The position numbers were made by a program, and so were the translations under genes. The notes under the pieces are model-generated. The model ran no database searches, was not told the origin of the DNA, and worked only from the letters and a program-made list of their open reading frames with translations. 64,000 nt of DNA. It comes from Edolisoma coerulescens (Eukaryota; Chordata; Aves; Passeriformes; Campephagidae). This document shows, piece by piece, positions 11,241 to 25,037 of the stretch (within the stretch, counting starts at the first letter, position 1; every line of letters begins with the position of its first letter). Where the stretch lies: contig VWZW01002691.1 of the NCBI GenBank assembly GCA_013397115.1, forward strand, positions 1-64,000. The letters are read 5' to 3'.

Positions 11241-13725
11241 CCAACAAAAATACCCCATCAAAATATGGAGGGATTATGTATTTATCCACTGCCATGTCCC
11301 CTGTGGTCCAACACGATTTGTTGACTGGGAAAAAGATAGCAAAGATATCACCTAATCCCCAACCTGCCTCTAGAGCTGTGCTGACAATATGAAGACATTG
11401 CTTTATTTCAATCATGTTCAACAACCATCAGTTCTATGGAAACGACACTGAAAAGGCACCAGAAAATGAAAACAAAATAACCAATCTGTTGTTTGTTTGC
11501 ATTTCAGCAGGGGAACATCATCCAGAGAATGATGCTCTCTAAAACACCGTGCTGGGCCCTCTGTTCCAGGCTGGCTGAGGTTGCCACTGCTTGAGTAGAA
11601 GTTGGTGCTCTTCAGGCAGGCACAGCATTCTGCCACGAGCAGGGCACAGAAACAAGTTGGGTCCCTGCTGGCAGAGAGCTATTGCCTCTTATCTCTTATT
11701 AGCAAAGTTGTATCTGTTGAAAATCAGCCTTTCTTTCCCCAGTTTTTTTTTTTAGTTCCTCACGGCCATCACCACCTTTTGGTAAATAATATTTACACGT
11801 ACAAAAACACCTGTTAAAAGGAAAGCTTTTTAGACACACTTATTTAGTTATGTGGTTCTTCCCATTGAAGGATTTCTCTGTTTCACCAATAATTTCAGCA
11901 ATACTGAGGCAGATAAAGAAAACTATCCTGCTCACTTTCCTTTTGTTAGAAATGTTAACTTGTCTCTACCGAGAGCAACTGGGATGACTCAAGAGAGTTC
12001 TGGAGTGTCAGCATGGTATTTCTCACTCAGAGGCAACAGAAGAAGGAAACTAAAAACCAGGAGAGTACGTGCATTAAACTGGGTTTTTTTGGGTTTTTTT
12101 TTTTCCGTAGACTAAAACCAGAATGTAAACATTTGTAAACAATTCAAAGGCAAAATATTAATCATTCAGGTCTCAGGAATGTTTATGTGTCACTCTGCAA
12201 ATTTCCACCAATACCAATAATATAGATGAGTAACAGGAAATCCATGTTTAGCAAAGGTTGGAAAGCAACACTACTGTATGGCTGGCTCATTTTACTTGCG
12301 ATTACTTGTATAACTGAGCTGAATGAAAATAAAGACTTTTGTCATCAGTATCAGAAAGATCACATGAATTAAGCCAGGAGGAAAGAACCTCTGTCAGGAG
12401 TTGGAATGTCCATTTCCACACTGAAAGAACCTAGATTTGGTCTCCTCAGGTACAGGAGAGACGAGGTGCTTCATGGAACAGTGCACAGTGCCTGACTAGC
12501 CCAAGCCATCAGCTGTACAACGCTGTCACTTTGTTCATAGTTTCTTTGCTTTATCCTAAATAGCCACAGGAGCATCTGGTGTGGGTAGATGTGTGCTGTG
12601 TAGCAAACAAACCTTTCATGATGCTCACAAAAAAGGCTTTTCTTTTTTTTTTCTCCTGCCTATCTAGGACATATTCAGAAACACAAATGTAGGCAATACA
12701 CAACTTTTGCAAACCCTTGTCCCTTCCTTCAGGCTGCTAAGGTTAAGGGAGTCTTCTTCTTTCTATCAACCGTGATCCTCTTCCTTTCGACAATGAGAAG
12801 GGCTGTAAGCAGAGACAGCCACCAATACTCTCACCTCATCCTTGTGTGACAGTCCTCGGCCAGTCATACCCCAAGCCCAGCAGTACCCTGAAGCTGTAGT
12901 TTAATTTTCCCATCCTCCTGTCAGCTGCAGCTCAAAACACAAAATCACTCTCATAAGACACAGTGCCTTCCACTGTGGGCTCCTACGCCACACGCCCCAA
13001 TGGGGCGGTGACCTGAACACCTACAGTGGACTTTTGAATACCAACATGAATAAACAGAGGCAGTTTCTCTTTTTTTCCTCCTCTACTTAAAAATTGCAAA
13101 TGCAAACATTAAGATGACTGCCCAGTGCCAGTATAAACATTGGCACAAGCAGTGATTTAGAGCTGACAGGCTCATTACAACACAGGCTTTCTCATACCAA
13201 GCACACACGTGCATAAACACCATGCTCGAGCATCTGACTTACTCCTCCACAAAGTTCGTGTGGCTCTGACACACCAGAAAGCTCTGAGTTCCCGGAACGG
13301 CATCTAGCCAAACTTTTTGCATGAAGTTTTCCCCAAATGGAAAGCCCATTTCCACCATTTTCCTAATCAGGGAAAAACAAGGTAACTTCTCCCTTGTACC
13401 TACATACTGTAAAGTGTAAGCCTTAGCTGCCATACATTTGGCCTGTGAAACATGGTTAGAGGGCAAAAAGTTAAGAATTTAACCAGTCACTGACACTTTG
13501 TGTATCAAAGCAACTCACAAGCCTTATGCACATCATGCATTTCTTAGAGACTCCAGGTTTAGTACCTTAGAAGTGAAGACGCTGGGTCTCTCTCACACCA
13601 GAACAAACAGATTGCTGAGCAATGATTTAATAAAGGAGGCTCAGCTGGACAGTGGTAAACAAGCACTGCCAACTTGTTCCTCTCTTATGGTCAAACACTT
13701 CATAGCTGTAAGAGACTTTCTCTCT

Positions 13726-13744
13726 AAAAAAAAAAAAAAAAAAA
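13726..13744. repeat. A19 homopolymer
   Basis: Uninterrupted run of 19 A in intron 4, preceded by a CT-rich stretch; no retroposon body is recognised. Confidence 0.95.
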
Positions 13745-16002
13745 GACTGTGGAAGGTATCCTCAAAAGGATACAGAGCAATAACAACCTCCCAAACACAC
13801 TTCTATTTAAGTTCACATTTTCTGAGATCTTAAGCTGTGATAAAAACACTTAAAGGTCTTGTCCCCTGATTCTCCTGGAGACACATCATCCATAACATGA
13901 TTAGAGGTCCAGTTAAACAATGCATCCCACAACTCCAAAGAGTATTACTTCCCTGTTGAAGTGAAATGAAAGCACAAGGCCACTTTTTAAGAGGTGCCCT
14001 TTGCATTAACTGTAAGGCTGTGCCTGCACCAGTATTTTTCTATAAATATCCTCCTGTCATATTGCTTTCTGGGCAGTTAGTAGAAGAACCAGACATTTTA
14101 ACTGCCATGCCTTCAAAATCAGCTCAGAATAGCATTGTTACCAAAGTCCCTGTCACTACTGCCACAGGCAACAGCTTCACTATTAGTTGTGCAATGCCAG
14201 GAGATGGGAAATATAACACTAGTGCAAGGAAAGCCACAGCATGGGGAGGCTGGCTGAAATAGCAGCTTTGTAAAATATAAATTAAGTGTGGCCCTCTGCA
14301 CAGATCCATGAATCCTGAGCTCTGGAGCTCATGTCAGAATTTGTCATCTCATCAACAAATGTCCATATTTCAAAGAAGTACAATTTATTTTTTCTTAGCC
14401 TAGCCCAAAGGTTAGGCTTTACTATAAGCCAGTATTATATGATACTGGAAATTCCCTTTTTATGAGCCCAGACAAAGCTCTGCACACTGCAATATTCTGG
14501 CAGGGGTAGAGAGAGGAGGAAAAGAAAAGTTGCACACAATAAGCAAGAGGCCAACATAACAGCCCCTGCATGAAGGTTAAAAAGGAACAGTCTCGATGCA
14601 TGCAACTGCGTTCTTTGAAATGCTGCTCAGCTGCACTCATCCTCTACATTAGCAACTCATGTAACCACAACTTACACATGCACAGAGTGAGAAAGTGTCT
14701 AAATGTGCATCTTTATATATTACATATCCCCAAAATATGCCCAAGGAATTCAGCAGTGGATCAGTAACAACTGAAGGTGCAAGCCACTTTTCTCTGAAAA
14801 CAAATTAACTACAACATTGGTATTTACCACCACCCTTCTTCTGAATCATGCCCAAAACATCTTTAAATTCTACTCAGTTGGTTGCCCCCATTTTTCAAGT
14901 GGACTGCTACATCCTCTAATCCAAAGTGGGTAAAAGGGGCTTGTCTTCCACACAGTGCAAGGATTAATACTCAAATGCCAATCAAGTCTCAGTCAGGAGC
15001 TTGGTTTCGGAACTACATGACGAGAAGCAGGAGTACATCATGAACTACAAAAATGCTGAAACTGTTCTTTAGAATTTTTCTTCATATATGTATATATTTA
15101 TCATGTAAACATATATACAAAATACATAGCAACTCATTAGCAACTAAATTAAAGATATTTTTATTACTTCCTTGAAGTAATTTACTTGACTCCCTAACGG
15201 GTGATATAGAATACTATATAACCACTACTTCTCTAAAGAAAAGGTGGAGAGAAAACACTAAAACCTATGGGTGTCATGTACTGAATTCTACTCGTGCTCT
15301 GTGGAGAGCAGAGGATCACTAAAAACTGTGATGGCCGTGAGTTTGTTTTACTGCAAAAAGTCACAAACTTGTCAATCATGTTGAACATGCACACAGCATT
15401 CACTGAATATCCAGAGTTGGCTGAAGACTGGAATTTCCAGCATAAGGGATATTTCAGTATGTAAACATGTGCTTTAAACCTAAGTTCCCCTTATTTCAAG
15501 AATCACCACTTTTCATCCTATGTTTGAAATTTTCTTTTCTTCTTTCTTCTTTTTTTTAAAATGTTGCTATTTTGCTGCTTTCAGATGAATTTCTCCCACG
15601 CCCAGTGAAGATGGCCTCTGTGACTGTTGCCACACAAAGCTTTTTGGCGGATCCACAATGCAGCACTGTTATCAAATTCTTATGATGCACTGAAAAGACA
15701 CAGCCAGGGAGATCAGTTAACCATGAGAAATGGAACACCTAAGTTACACTGAAAAATGTGGACTAAGTGAAAATGATTTGTTTGCAAAACTGACCGAGGT
15801 TAACCTGGCCTGAAACAAAATATTTACAAACATATCTTCCTGAAAGAAACAGAAAACGTTTCTGCAAAGTCTAAATTGCATAAACAGGAGGAAGAAAAAA
15901 AAAAAAAAGAATGAAAATATTCCCAATTTGAGACCGTTTGTAGCCCAAGTTCTGTATTCCCAAAGCTGTTACTCAAGAACTATGTGCAAATAGAATGTGA
16001 AA

Positions 16003-16053
16003 GAAAAATAAAACTGCAATTCTTGAAAAATAAAACTGCAATTCTTGAAAAAT
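16003..16053. repeat. 22-bp tandem duplication (2.3 copies)
   Basis: Two identical 22-bp units (16003-16024 and 16025-16046, GAAAAATAAAACTGCAATTC plus TT) are followed by the first 7 bases of a third. The perfect identity suggests a recent slippage duplication. Confidence 0.9.
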
Positions 16054-19000
16054 ACTTCAACAAGAATTAAATTCTTTTGTATCAATGCTCCTATTTTTCA
16101 GCATCTTGGGGTGAAAACTGTCTTCTCACCTTAACTGATAAGGTGTAGAGACACAGGTATAACACATTCTGATTTGCCCACAAAGAACTCCAAGAAGAAC
16201 TCGATAAAGAAATCACTAGTTTTGTGTTAAGTACAAAGGCTCCAGCAGGACACAGATAATGTTACTACCCATTCTGTGATGGCTATTCATGGGCACCCAG
16301 TGAGGCAAGGGCTATTGAAGAGAAATTCTCTGTCGTGCCCAGAACATCCTGTTTCTGCACTGTCTGCAGAAGCAATCCATATCCAGAGATCTTTTTCACC
16401 ACACAGTACTTCAGTAACATAAGATGCCCCACAATGCATAAGTGGACAACACTGTGCAAGAAGAACATTCACAACTGCCAGGTCAGAAGTGTGAGAGCTG
16501 CCAACTCTGCTGCACAGCAGGAGGTACCCATGTCAAAATAGACACATCTTAGGAGCAAGACAGAGCAGCAATACATGTGAACATAAAGATAAGAAGCAGA
16601 AGTGGGACAGCCAGATGTGTGAAGAGTAGAAAAAGACCCCTTATACACTAGATGCAATCAGAAATCACATCTTTGACAAACACCAAGTACCAGCTACATG
16701 AGCAGCACCTCATCTATCAAAGAACTTTATATCTAACACGCTAGCTGCATTTTGTAAAAATAGCTTTCACTCTCAAAAGTTCAATTTAGAGAACAGCAAT
16801 TTCTTTGACTAGTCTGTGATCAGCACTTTGGGATGTAAACCAGACAAATAAGGATGTTAGAAATCCCATCTGGCTGGTATTTTGAGTCATGTTTTGCCAC
16901 TGATAGACGCTTGATAAAAGGCAGAGAAAGACTCGGTATATCAGGTCATATCTTCATAAGGAAAAAACCCATCAAACAAACATCACCACTCCCCCCACAC
17001 ATCTGTCTACAGAACAGATTTTCATCTCTCACATACATTCATTCTAAAACCCAGTTGCTGTTTAGTCAATTGTACTGCAGGAAAGACCTCAGAAAGATAT
17101 CACAACATCGTCACCATCTCATTGAATCAAAGTTCAATTTGCTCTAACACCATAACAAATGTATTCCTGTAATCTGTATCTACATCCTACTCTCGAAGTA
17201 TCAACAAAATTCAGAGTGATATACTTATCTACAATACATAAAAGAATCATATCACCACTATAAACTGAAGTGTAGCAATATAGTGGCAAAGCATGAAACA
17301 GTAATCAAAGTCCTGAAAAATACACCATTGTCAGCACTGTACACTGGTACCAGTGTATTATAGTACCTCGGTTTCAAATAAATCAACCTAAGTGCCTGCT
17401 TTGGTAAGCACTTCGAATTCACTGTACATCAGCATTAGGGGGGGTAATGCACAAAGAAACAAATCAGGAAATGGGACTTGTAAATAACAATTCAATTAGC
17501 AGATTTGTATTACTCATTTCCTAATAAACTTTCTACCCACACCTACATGCAAACCCTCCTACAGCCTTCCCCCCTTCATTTACATATCTGTGCAGGCCTG
17601 CTCTTTTTTCTTGCGAGCCCCTTTGCCCTTTCAATCATGAAGTATATTACTCCACTGTCAGAGCAAAGCAGTTCCTAACAACAGGGAGCCCAGCTGGGAT
17701 AGGAAGAGGGCAGCAGGCTCAGGCATTAACATAATAATCCAACTGTGTTCCCCCAGGCCCTTAGGGCACACAGCATATTAGGCAGCCCTCCTGCGCCGCC
17801 TGGGCAGAGGCTGCCGGATCACCTGCCCATCAACCTGTGGCAGCCGCCCCCACCTCGGCCGATCCAGCTCCTGCCAAGCCCCATCCCAATTACCTTCCCA
17901 CAAAAGGCACACGTCCATTTTCCACGCCTGCTCAACGTGCCTGCTGCACATCCCTATTTACTCCATTTGAATGCACCTTGCCGTGCCATTTCCAGCAGAC
18001 TTGCTCTCTGCCTTTTAACTTCTGGAAACTCTAGGGATTGGAACAGGACCTACTGCTGCTGCCAGCAGGATCCAGATCTTGGAACAAGAATTCAAATATA
18101 AAGAACTTCTCTCCAGATGCAACTTTCAGCCCTACCTACCCTCTGGATTTTTCCCTGAAAGAAAGAGCAGGAAAAACCAAAGAGGCAGACGCCCGCCTTT
18201 GTTATTTCTGTGCCGTGCCATCCAAGGAAACCAGTTTAGGGTGGGCTTGCTTGTTCTTGCTGGAGTTTGGAATGCTGGAGGATTTTCAGCAGTAAAGTTA
18301 TTTCACAATCTTTGGTAGGAGGCCTGCCACTCCACAGGACACAGCTACTGATTAAGGAACAGAACCCAAGACAAGATTTCAGGGTACAAACACACATAAC
18401 AGATATTTCCAAGAATCGCTACAATGCTGATTCCACATACAAGACCTATGAAACCATCCAATTCAAAGAAGGCTTAGAACTGCACTACTCTTTCCAACTC
18501 ACATTTCTTAACACCTAAAAAATATCCCCACATTTCAAATGCTTTGGGTAGCAAACTACAATTCAGAATATTAATTTGCACGTACCCTCTATTAAGCCCT
18601 TAAAAAAAGAATATACACTTATTATGCAGTGCATTTCAATGCAATTCTGTAACAAGCCCTTTATTTACAATATATATGCTGCTTGTACAAAGTACTTAAC
18701 AAAAAGAAAAATAAACACACTTGCCAGTAAAAAACAGTATTTTCCTCATATTATACAAGACAATCTCAGACACTACTAGAGAAAAGCTTTTGGTTCTAAT
18801 ATAACTTTTATTCTCATTAGAACATGCATATTCTCAAATTACCCTTAACAATGGAAGGCACAACAGAAATGTAATACAGTCTTGTTAAAATAACGTTTTG
18901 CAGACTGCGCAAAGCCCAATTTACTTGATCACTTGTGAAGCAAAATTTCCCTAACCTCATTAATTTTCATTAATCTAGCGCTCTCTAGGAAGGAAATATT

Positions 19001-20777
19001 CAGAAGCTACTGTGCATTTTATTTTAAATGCTTGGTTGTTATATTACCAGTACAAAGTGTTAAGCATAGTAATCCATGTCACAATAGGCTGTCAGAGAAA
19101 GACCACGGAAAACAACATTAGCTATATAATTTAAATATTTTAGAAAGCAATCCTTAAGCAAGCTCTGCCTATTACCATTCCTCCAATACATAACAGTAAC
19201 AAAAAGTATACATTATGAAAACCACGTCACATTTTAAAAACATTTGCTTACAAGCAATTAATTTTCCCAACACAGACATTCTTTTCTGCCATCACAGTCA
19301 TAACTTGTTAGCAGCACGCCCCTCTGAGCTGGGAAGGGGGCACAGTCAAAACAGCCCTTTGCCTTGAATTTATGCTGGGTCACAGGGTCACCAATAAAAC
19401 ACTAAGATAACCCAGGGGTTTGCTAAGTACTTTATATAGTCAGGAGACTTCTTATACAGCCACAAGCTCATATATTACTATGACTTCATTTAGATTTTTA
19501 GAATCTGCAATTTAGAGAGGAAGAGCTTTGTCAACCAGCTTCTGACCCTTCCGTCATCTCTTCTGCCACACAAACCAATTCCCATCATTGTTGGCATAAA
19601 ACTGAATAGCACTTGGAACACCAACTACAGCTTTTCTCCTTCAACACCTCTAAACATAGATGACTTGTTCATCCAAAAATCATGAAAAGAAGCTGACATT
19701 TTTAATTACAAGAGATCATACGAACACTCATAGCTTTCTGGAGTTTGTTCTAATTAATTTCCTTTCTTCCACACATTAGAAATCAAAAGCTCCACAAACT
19801 AAAGTAATAGTAAGTTGTTCTTGACAGCTGGAAAACCAGATATTCTATAGCAAGAATTCTCTGCCAAGAATTTGAATATAATCAAGTCACCAGGCAGCTT
19901 CTGCTGTTGGTGGCAAGCCCTTTGTGATTACATGCATGCTGCCATGTGCAGACACGTTATTAAAAGGTTGCCAATTCATTTTTCCTATGAATTCCAGTGT
20001 TGTGAATGGAACATGAGACTGGAAATAAACTTGTGAGTGGAAACAAAGGTTTTCCTATTTATCTCATTACGTGATCTTTAGATCACATCCATGCCTCAAT
20101 TACGTCAATATGAGATTTTTTATTTGATTTTACACAGCCCAAGGTCATAATGGCTCAGGTAAGTAAAAAGGGAAGCTGTGGTTTAAGTTTCTCATACAGC
20201 TTGGGTTATGATGGGCTGTTTAAAACAGTAAACAACCCTGAAACCACTAAATGTAACTATTGCAGTATAGAGCAAAATATACACAGGCACATTTCATTTG
20301 ACAACATCACTATTATAAAACACCCACATATTTCCTTGAAGTAACAAACTACTAGATCCCTGCAGATGTTGTGTTTTAATTTCCTGCATAATTTGCCCTT
20401 CAATTCAACCACTATTTTCTTTTCTTTTACAGCACTCACTCTTCTTGACTGCTTCTAGAGTCCTTCCCTATTTCATAGTTTCTATGGATTTATCCTTAAA
20501 TACCAGACAGAAGCACATTAGTGACACAGACAACTGTTTTCATCCCTACATAGCTGTGCCAGCAGGACATCCCTGTTGTCCCTAGATGCCCAACATCCCT
20601 AACTAGAGAACACTGTTCCCACAGATTTCTAGGGGGCTGTGTCTTTACCTCCTATGTTTTTTCCTTCACAAAAATTATTTCAAATTCATAAAGACTCTCT
20701 GGTAATAGAAATACCCAGAATGAAGCAGTATTTATTAATATGCAATATAACACCTTAATGTACTCAAATTTATTCAG

Positions 20778-20782
20778 CTTGT
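20778..20782. repeat. Left target-site duplication of the solo LTR
   Basis: CTTGT directly abuts the LTR and is matched exactly at its other end (21855-21859). Confidence 0.85.
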
Positions 20783-21854
20783 TGTGGTGGGTTGACATTG
20801 GCTGGATGCCAGGGTCCCACCAAAGCCTCTCTATCACTCCCCTCCTCAGCAGGACAGGGGAGAGAAAAATATAACACAACACTGGTGGATTGATATCAGG
20901 ACAGGGGGAGATCACTCAACCACTTCTTGTCACAGAAGACCTGACTTAAGGAAAAAAAAAAATATTACCAATCAAATCAGAGCAAGATAACAAGAAATAA
21001 AATCAAATCTTAAAAACACCCTCCCCTCACCCCTCCCTTCTTTCCAGGCTTAACGTTACTCCCAAATTCTCTACCTTGTCCCCAGAGGTGCAGGGTGATG
21101 AGTAACAGGGCTAACAGTCAGTTCATCACACACTGCCTCTGCCTCCTCACACTCTTCCCCTGCTCTGGCATGGGGTTCCTCCCACAGGAGAAGGTCTTCC
21201 GTGAACTTATCCAACATGAGTCCTTCTCACAGGCTGCAGTTCTTCACAAACTGCTCCAGCTGGGTCCTTTTCCATGGGTGCAGTCCTTCAGGAACAGGCT
21301 GCTCCAGCATGAGTCCCTCACAGGGTCACAAGTCCTGGCAGCAAACCTGCTCCAGCATGGCCTCCGGTCTCCATGGATCAGAAAGTCTTGCCAGGAGCCT
21401 GCTCCAGTGCAGGCTTCCCCCAGAGTCACATCCTTCTTCAAGCATCCATCTGCTCCAGTGTGGGTTTCTCCATGGGCTGCGGGTGGATCTCTGCATCCCC
21501 ATGGTCCTCCCGGGGCTGCAGGGCACAGCTGCCTCCCCATGGGCTGCACCAGGGGCTGCAGGGGATTCTCTGCTCCAGCACCTGGAGCACCTCCTGCCCC
21601 TCCTTCTGCACTGGCCTGGGTGTCTGCAGGGCTGCTCCTCTCACACATTCTCACTCCTCTCTGGCTGCTGTTGTGCAGCAACTTTCCCCCCCTTTTAAAT
21701 GCATTATCCCAGAGGCTCTACCACCACTGCTGATGGGCTTGGGCTTGGCCAGTAGCGCTGGCATTGGCTCCATCAGACACAGGAGAAGCTTCCAGCAGCT
21801 TCTCACAGAATACACCTCTGCAGCACCCTCGCTTTGCCACACAAACCCAATACA
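20783..21854 (-). mobile_element. Solo LTR of an avian ERV-L-like endogenous retrovirus
   Basis: A 1072-bp insertion in intron 4 has TG/CA termini and is flanked on both sides by the 5-bp direct repeat CTTGT (20778-20782 and 21855-21859). A 5-bp duplication is typical of ERV-L type elements (class III). Read on the minus strand it starts TGTATTGGGTTTGTGTGGC, carries a TATA-like ATTTAAAAGG (21700-21691) about 155 bp in, and then many spaced CTGGAGCAG units. I recognise this LTR type as widespread in songbird genomes, but cannot give a database name with certainty. The usual AATAAA region seems decayed here (GGTAATATTTTT at about 20951-20968). There is no internal gag-pol sequence on either side, so it is a solo LTR left by recombination. 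The long open frames across it (e.g. 21095-21733 plus strand) are not genes. Confidence 0.88.
21200..21600 (-). repeat. Internal degenerate tandem array in the LTR
   Basis: On the plus strand, the motif CTGCTCCAG (with close variants) recurs at intervals of about 50 bp (near 21249, 21299, 21349, 21399, 21448), each followed by variants of CATGAGTCC/CATGGG. This is a degenerate minisatellite within the LTR transcribed region, a feature I associate with this LTR family. Confidence 0.65.
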
Positions 21855-21859
21855 CTTGT
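21855..21859. repeat. Right target-site duplication of the solo LTR
   Basis: CTTGT follows the ...AATACA terminus and is an exact copy of 20778-20782, which fixes the element borders. Confidence 0.85.
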
Positions 21860-24800
21860 ATAAGGTATTTACCCTATTTCTGAGTCTACTCAAGCACCTG
21901 TATTGGTCTAAAGCCTGTTTTTTCTGAAAATCTAAATAAAGAACAGTTTTATAGGTCCTTCTGACATTTTGTGGTACAGAAATGTGTAATTTCACCAGTT
22001 CCAAACTCCAAGTATTTGTTTAATAACAACTAGTGTCTCATTACTTCATCTCTCAACACAAAAAGTCACTGGCATCTGTCAGGGAGAAGTAATTCTGCAG
22101 TGCTTTTCTCTGCTCCTGCACTGCATCTGAATCTCCCACATCACCTCAGATCCAGTCACTTTTTTACTTAAACTGGTGAGGTGGCACTAGTGATCAAAAT
22201 ATATGAATTTTACCAGCCTGAAAACACTGGGAGATGGCAGTGCTTCTTCTTCTATAAACTCATCTAGTATTTGCTGACTGTGTCACATTCTTGTTTGTCA
22301 GCAGTAGTGGAATGGCTTCCAAGAGCTCTAGGCAGATAACAAAAGAGAATGAAGTGAAAGGAATTCTGTTTCAGATATGTTGCAAATCCATCTAGTGGGG
22401 CTCTCCCAAAACCTCAGCTAGGGATTCCATACCTTCCTGGGAAGCACCCTGCTGCCTGTGTGAGGCAACTCAAAGGGAGGTCATACTGACTGGCCTTTGC
22501 AGACACAGCTTCATGGATACTTGGATTTTACCTATTCCAGTTCTGACTGTGACCTTCAACAGAGCAGTGCAGACAAACAAAACTGTTGCAATGCCTCTCA
22601 AAGGAACAACGGAGAAGGAAAAGTAAGAAAAAAGCAACCCACAAGGGTTGTGCAAAACAGAATTGAAAGACTATGAAGATGTGATTTTTTTATGTTAGGA
22701 TAGCCAGGTAGAATCTGTTGAGCAGCAGATGGCTGCCAAGCACTCACAGTGCTTGTGCCTGGATTATGGTACATGAATGGCAACAAATGATCCAAAATCC
22801 AGGGTGCCAACATCCTTAAGAAAACAGCTACTGCCTGCCAACCACTCCTATGCAGCTCTCCCTTCTCTTGCAGCTCTGAGAAGCACAGTACCTGTCTCTA
22901 TCCTATTCATATTATGGACCTCATTGAAATTTTCAGATGATAATCAGCTATACCCTGCTGATAGCTACAGGTTAACCAGGTAAGCTCTGGTTCACCAGAA
23001 AGCTTTGCCCTCACATTTCTTTAGACAGTGATTTGCTTTAAACAAAGCTTTGGGTGTGCAGCTGAACAGGAATGGGGACAATGGAGCAGCAGTCATGGCT
23101 GCGTTGGAAGATGCAGATAGCATCTTGTCACATCACTTGTGACAAAAATGAAAGTGTAAAAAAACCACAATACACTTTCAGGCAGGTCAGCTTTTGGGGT
23201 TTCTTGCTCAAAGAAAAGGTTTTGAAGTGAGACTGTCAAGACTGAAAAAGTCATATTAATTCAATCCTTCAAAGCACTCCGGGGATCTTTTCTTCACTTA
23301 CTGCTCATTCAAAAATGCCTGTTAGAACTGTTAGAATTAGACACATGCAATATAGACATTAAACCACACACAAACTTAGTGTAACCAGAAACTACACTCA
23401 AACATGCACATACAGTATTTACCACACATAATACTGTACCATGTTAAAGATAGTGAAATTGTAGTGGCCAGAACAAACAACAGGTATCTCTGATAACTAT
23501 ATATTATTATTGAAAAGTTGGGGAAAATTGTTCAGTCTTCAATTCTACAACATCTGAGAATGTTATTACTCAGTAAACTAGATATTCCACGCACAACCTT
23601 GCTATTTTCACCTGAGGATAAAGAAAGAAAAGCACAGAAGGCTGCAATCAGGTTTTTCTCTCTCTTTTCTCTCTCTCCAAGAGTCACTCATTCCTAAAGT
23701 ACTACAAGAATTCAGAGTCAGCACTTACTGTCTCAGTTTGTTATTTCAGAATGTATAATACAAACAAGTGTTGATCACTAAAAACATTAATTAGCATTTC
23801 ATTAGAAATAGCAGTAAGGGGGAAAGCAATGATATGCAGACATCTTGTCCCTGGAATTAGATACTAATTCATTTTAGATTATTAGGAAGCAATAAACTAA
23901 AATCACTACCCTGACAAGTTAACTATCACTATTGACACAGTTCTGGAAAGGATGACACCAGCCCAAAGGATGGCACAGTAAACAAAGGGAAATCATGCTA
24001 ACTTCTGACATTTACAAATGACCATGACAAAAAAGATCTGAATGAGTTACATAAATTTGCTATTATGAGAGTATTTAATTTACTTTTTTTTTTTTAACTA
24101 ACATGTAATGGTATCAAAAAGAACGAATAGTTCTTACAGACAGGACTGTACTGGCAAGAAAATTTAACCAACAAAAGGGTTAATTAGGGATACAAATTTT
24201 CTCAGACTGTTAATAATGGGAATGACACATAGTATGTGCCCATAAGTAATTCTCAGGTATCTTTGATCTTCAGCCCCCAGCGATTACTGTTGCCTACCAT
24301 ACCCTGGCCTCTGGGACTCTCTCAGAACCAGACATCTGGCTACTTTGTTGTTTTAGACTAATCTCATCCCAGGAGAGCTCAAGAAATGACACCAGGCAAG
24401 GAGGGTCCTGGCAAGGGAAAAAACATTATGGTATCAGCAGATTTTTTGAGTGGACTAGAGTATCAAAATTGTCTTCAAATTTCTATAGGGATCCCAGGGC
24501 TTCTCTGCTCTCCAGCACCACTTTCACACCGAACACCAGAATGCACATGATCCTGCTTTAAGGAGCTGTTAATCTCTTTGAGGAAGCTAATGAATGATAA
24601 TCCAAGCAAGAACATGTGACAAAGGCAAACAGAAGTAAAAAAAAAAACCAAAAAAAAACACAACAAAAAAACCCAAACCTGTAAGAAATGGGTGGATTTA
24701 ATGAAGATTTTATTGAAAGACCAACACACGCTGCATGATCAAACAACGTTTCTCAAAGCCTATTAAAAAAATACTCCAACACCTCAAACACTCTCTTTTT

Positions 24801-24965
24801 GAGTCATTCATAGGTTTTAGCTGCCAGCAGTGTTATCCCTGAAGAATGACCTCTGACAACTGCAACAGATCCAGCCGAGTGCCAGACTGGCTGCTCCGGG
24901 CTTAGACACCCGGCAGTTCGCGATGCACGGAGCCCCCAGGGGTCAAACGGGCAGCAACCACGGAC

Positions 24966-25037
24966 AAAGGAAGGTTTAACTCCGATGCCAAAGGAACGCT
25001 TAACTCCAAGGCCAAAGGAAGGTTTAACTCCAAGCCC
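24966..25037. repeat. 24-bp tandem repeat, three copies
   Basis: Three adjoining 24-bp units of the type AAAGGAAGGTTTAACTCCGA plus TGCC (24966-24989, 24990-25013, 25014-25037) differ at only a few positions. The unit length is a multiple of three, so on the minus strand they would read as an octapeptide repeat (GVKPSFGL-like), but there is no sign that this is translated. Confidence 0.9.

Noticed and set aside
21095..21733. 212-codon plus-strand open frame, and overlapping frames on both strands at 21201-21927
   Set aside because: They lie wholly within the solo LTR, are open because of its GC-rich CTGCTCCAG repeat units, and resemble no viral or host protein.
24966..25037. CRISPR-like or repeat-protein array
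   Set aside because: The units are directly adjoining with no spacers, there are only three, and the DNA is vertebrate. It is a minisatellite.
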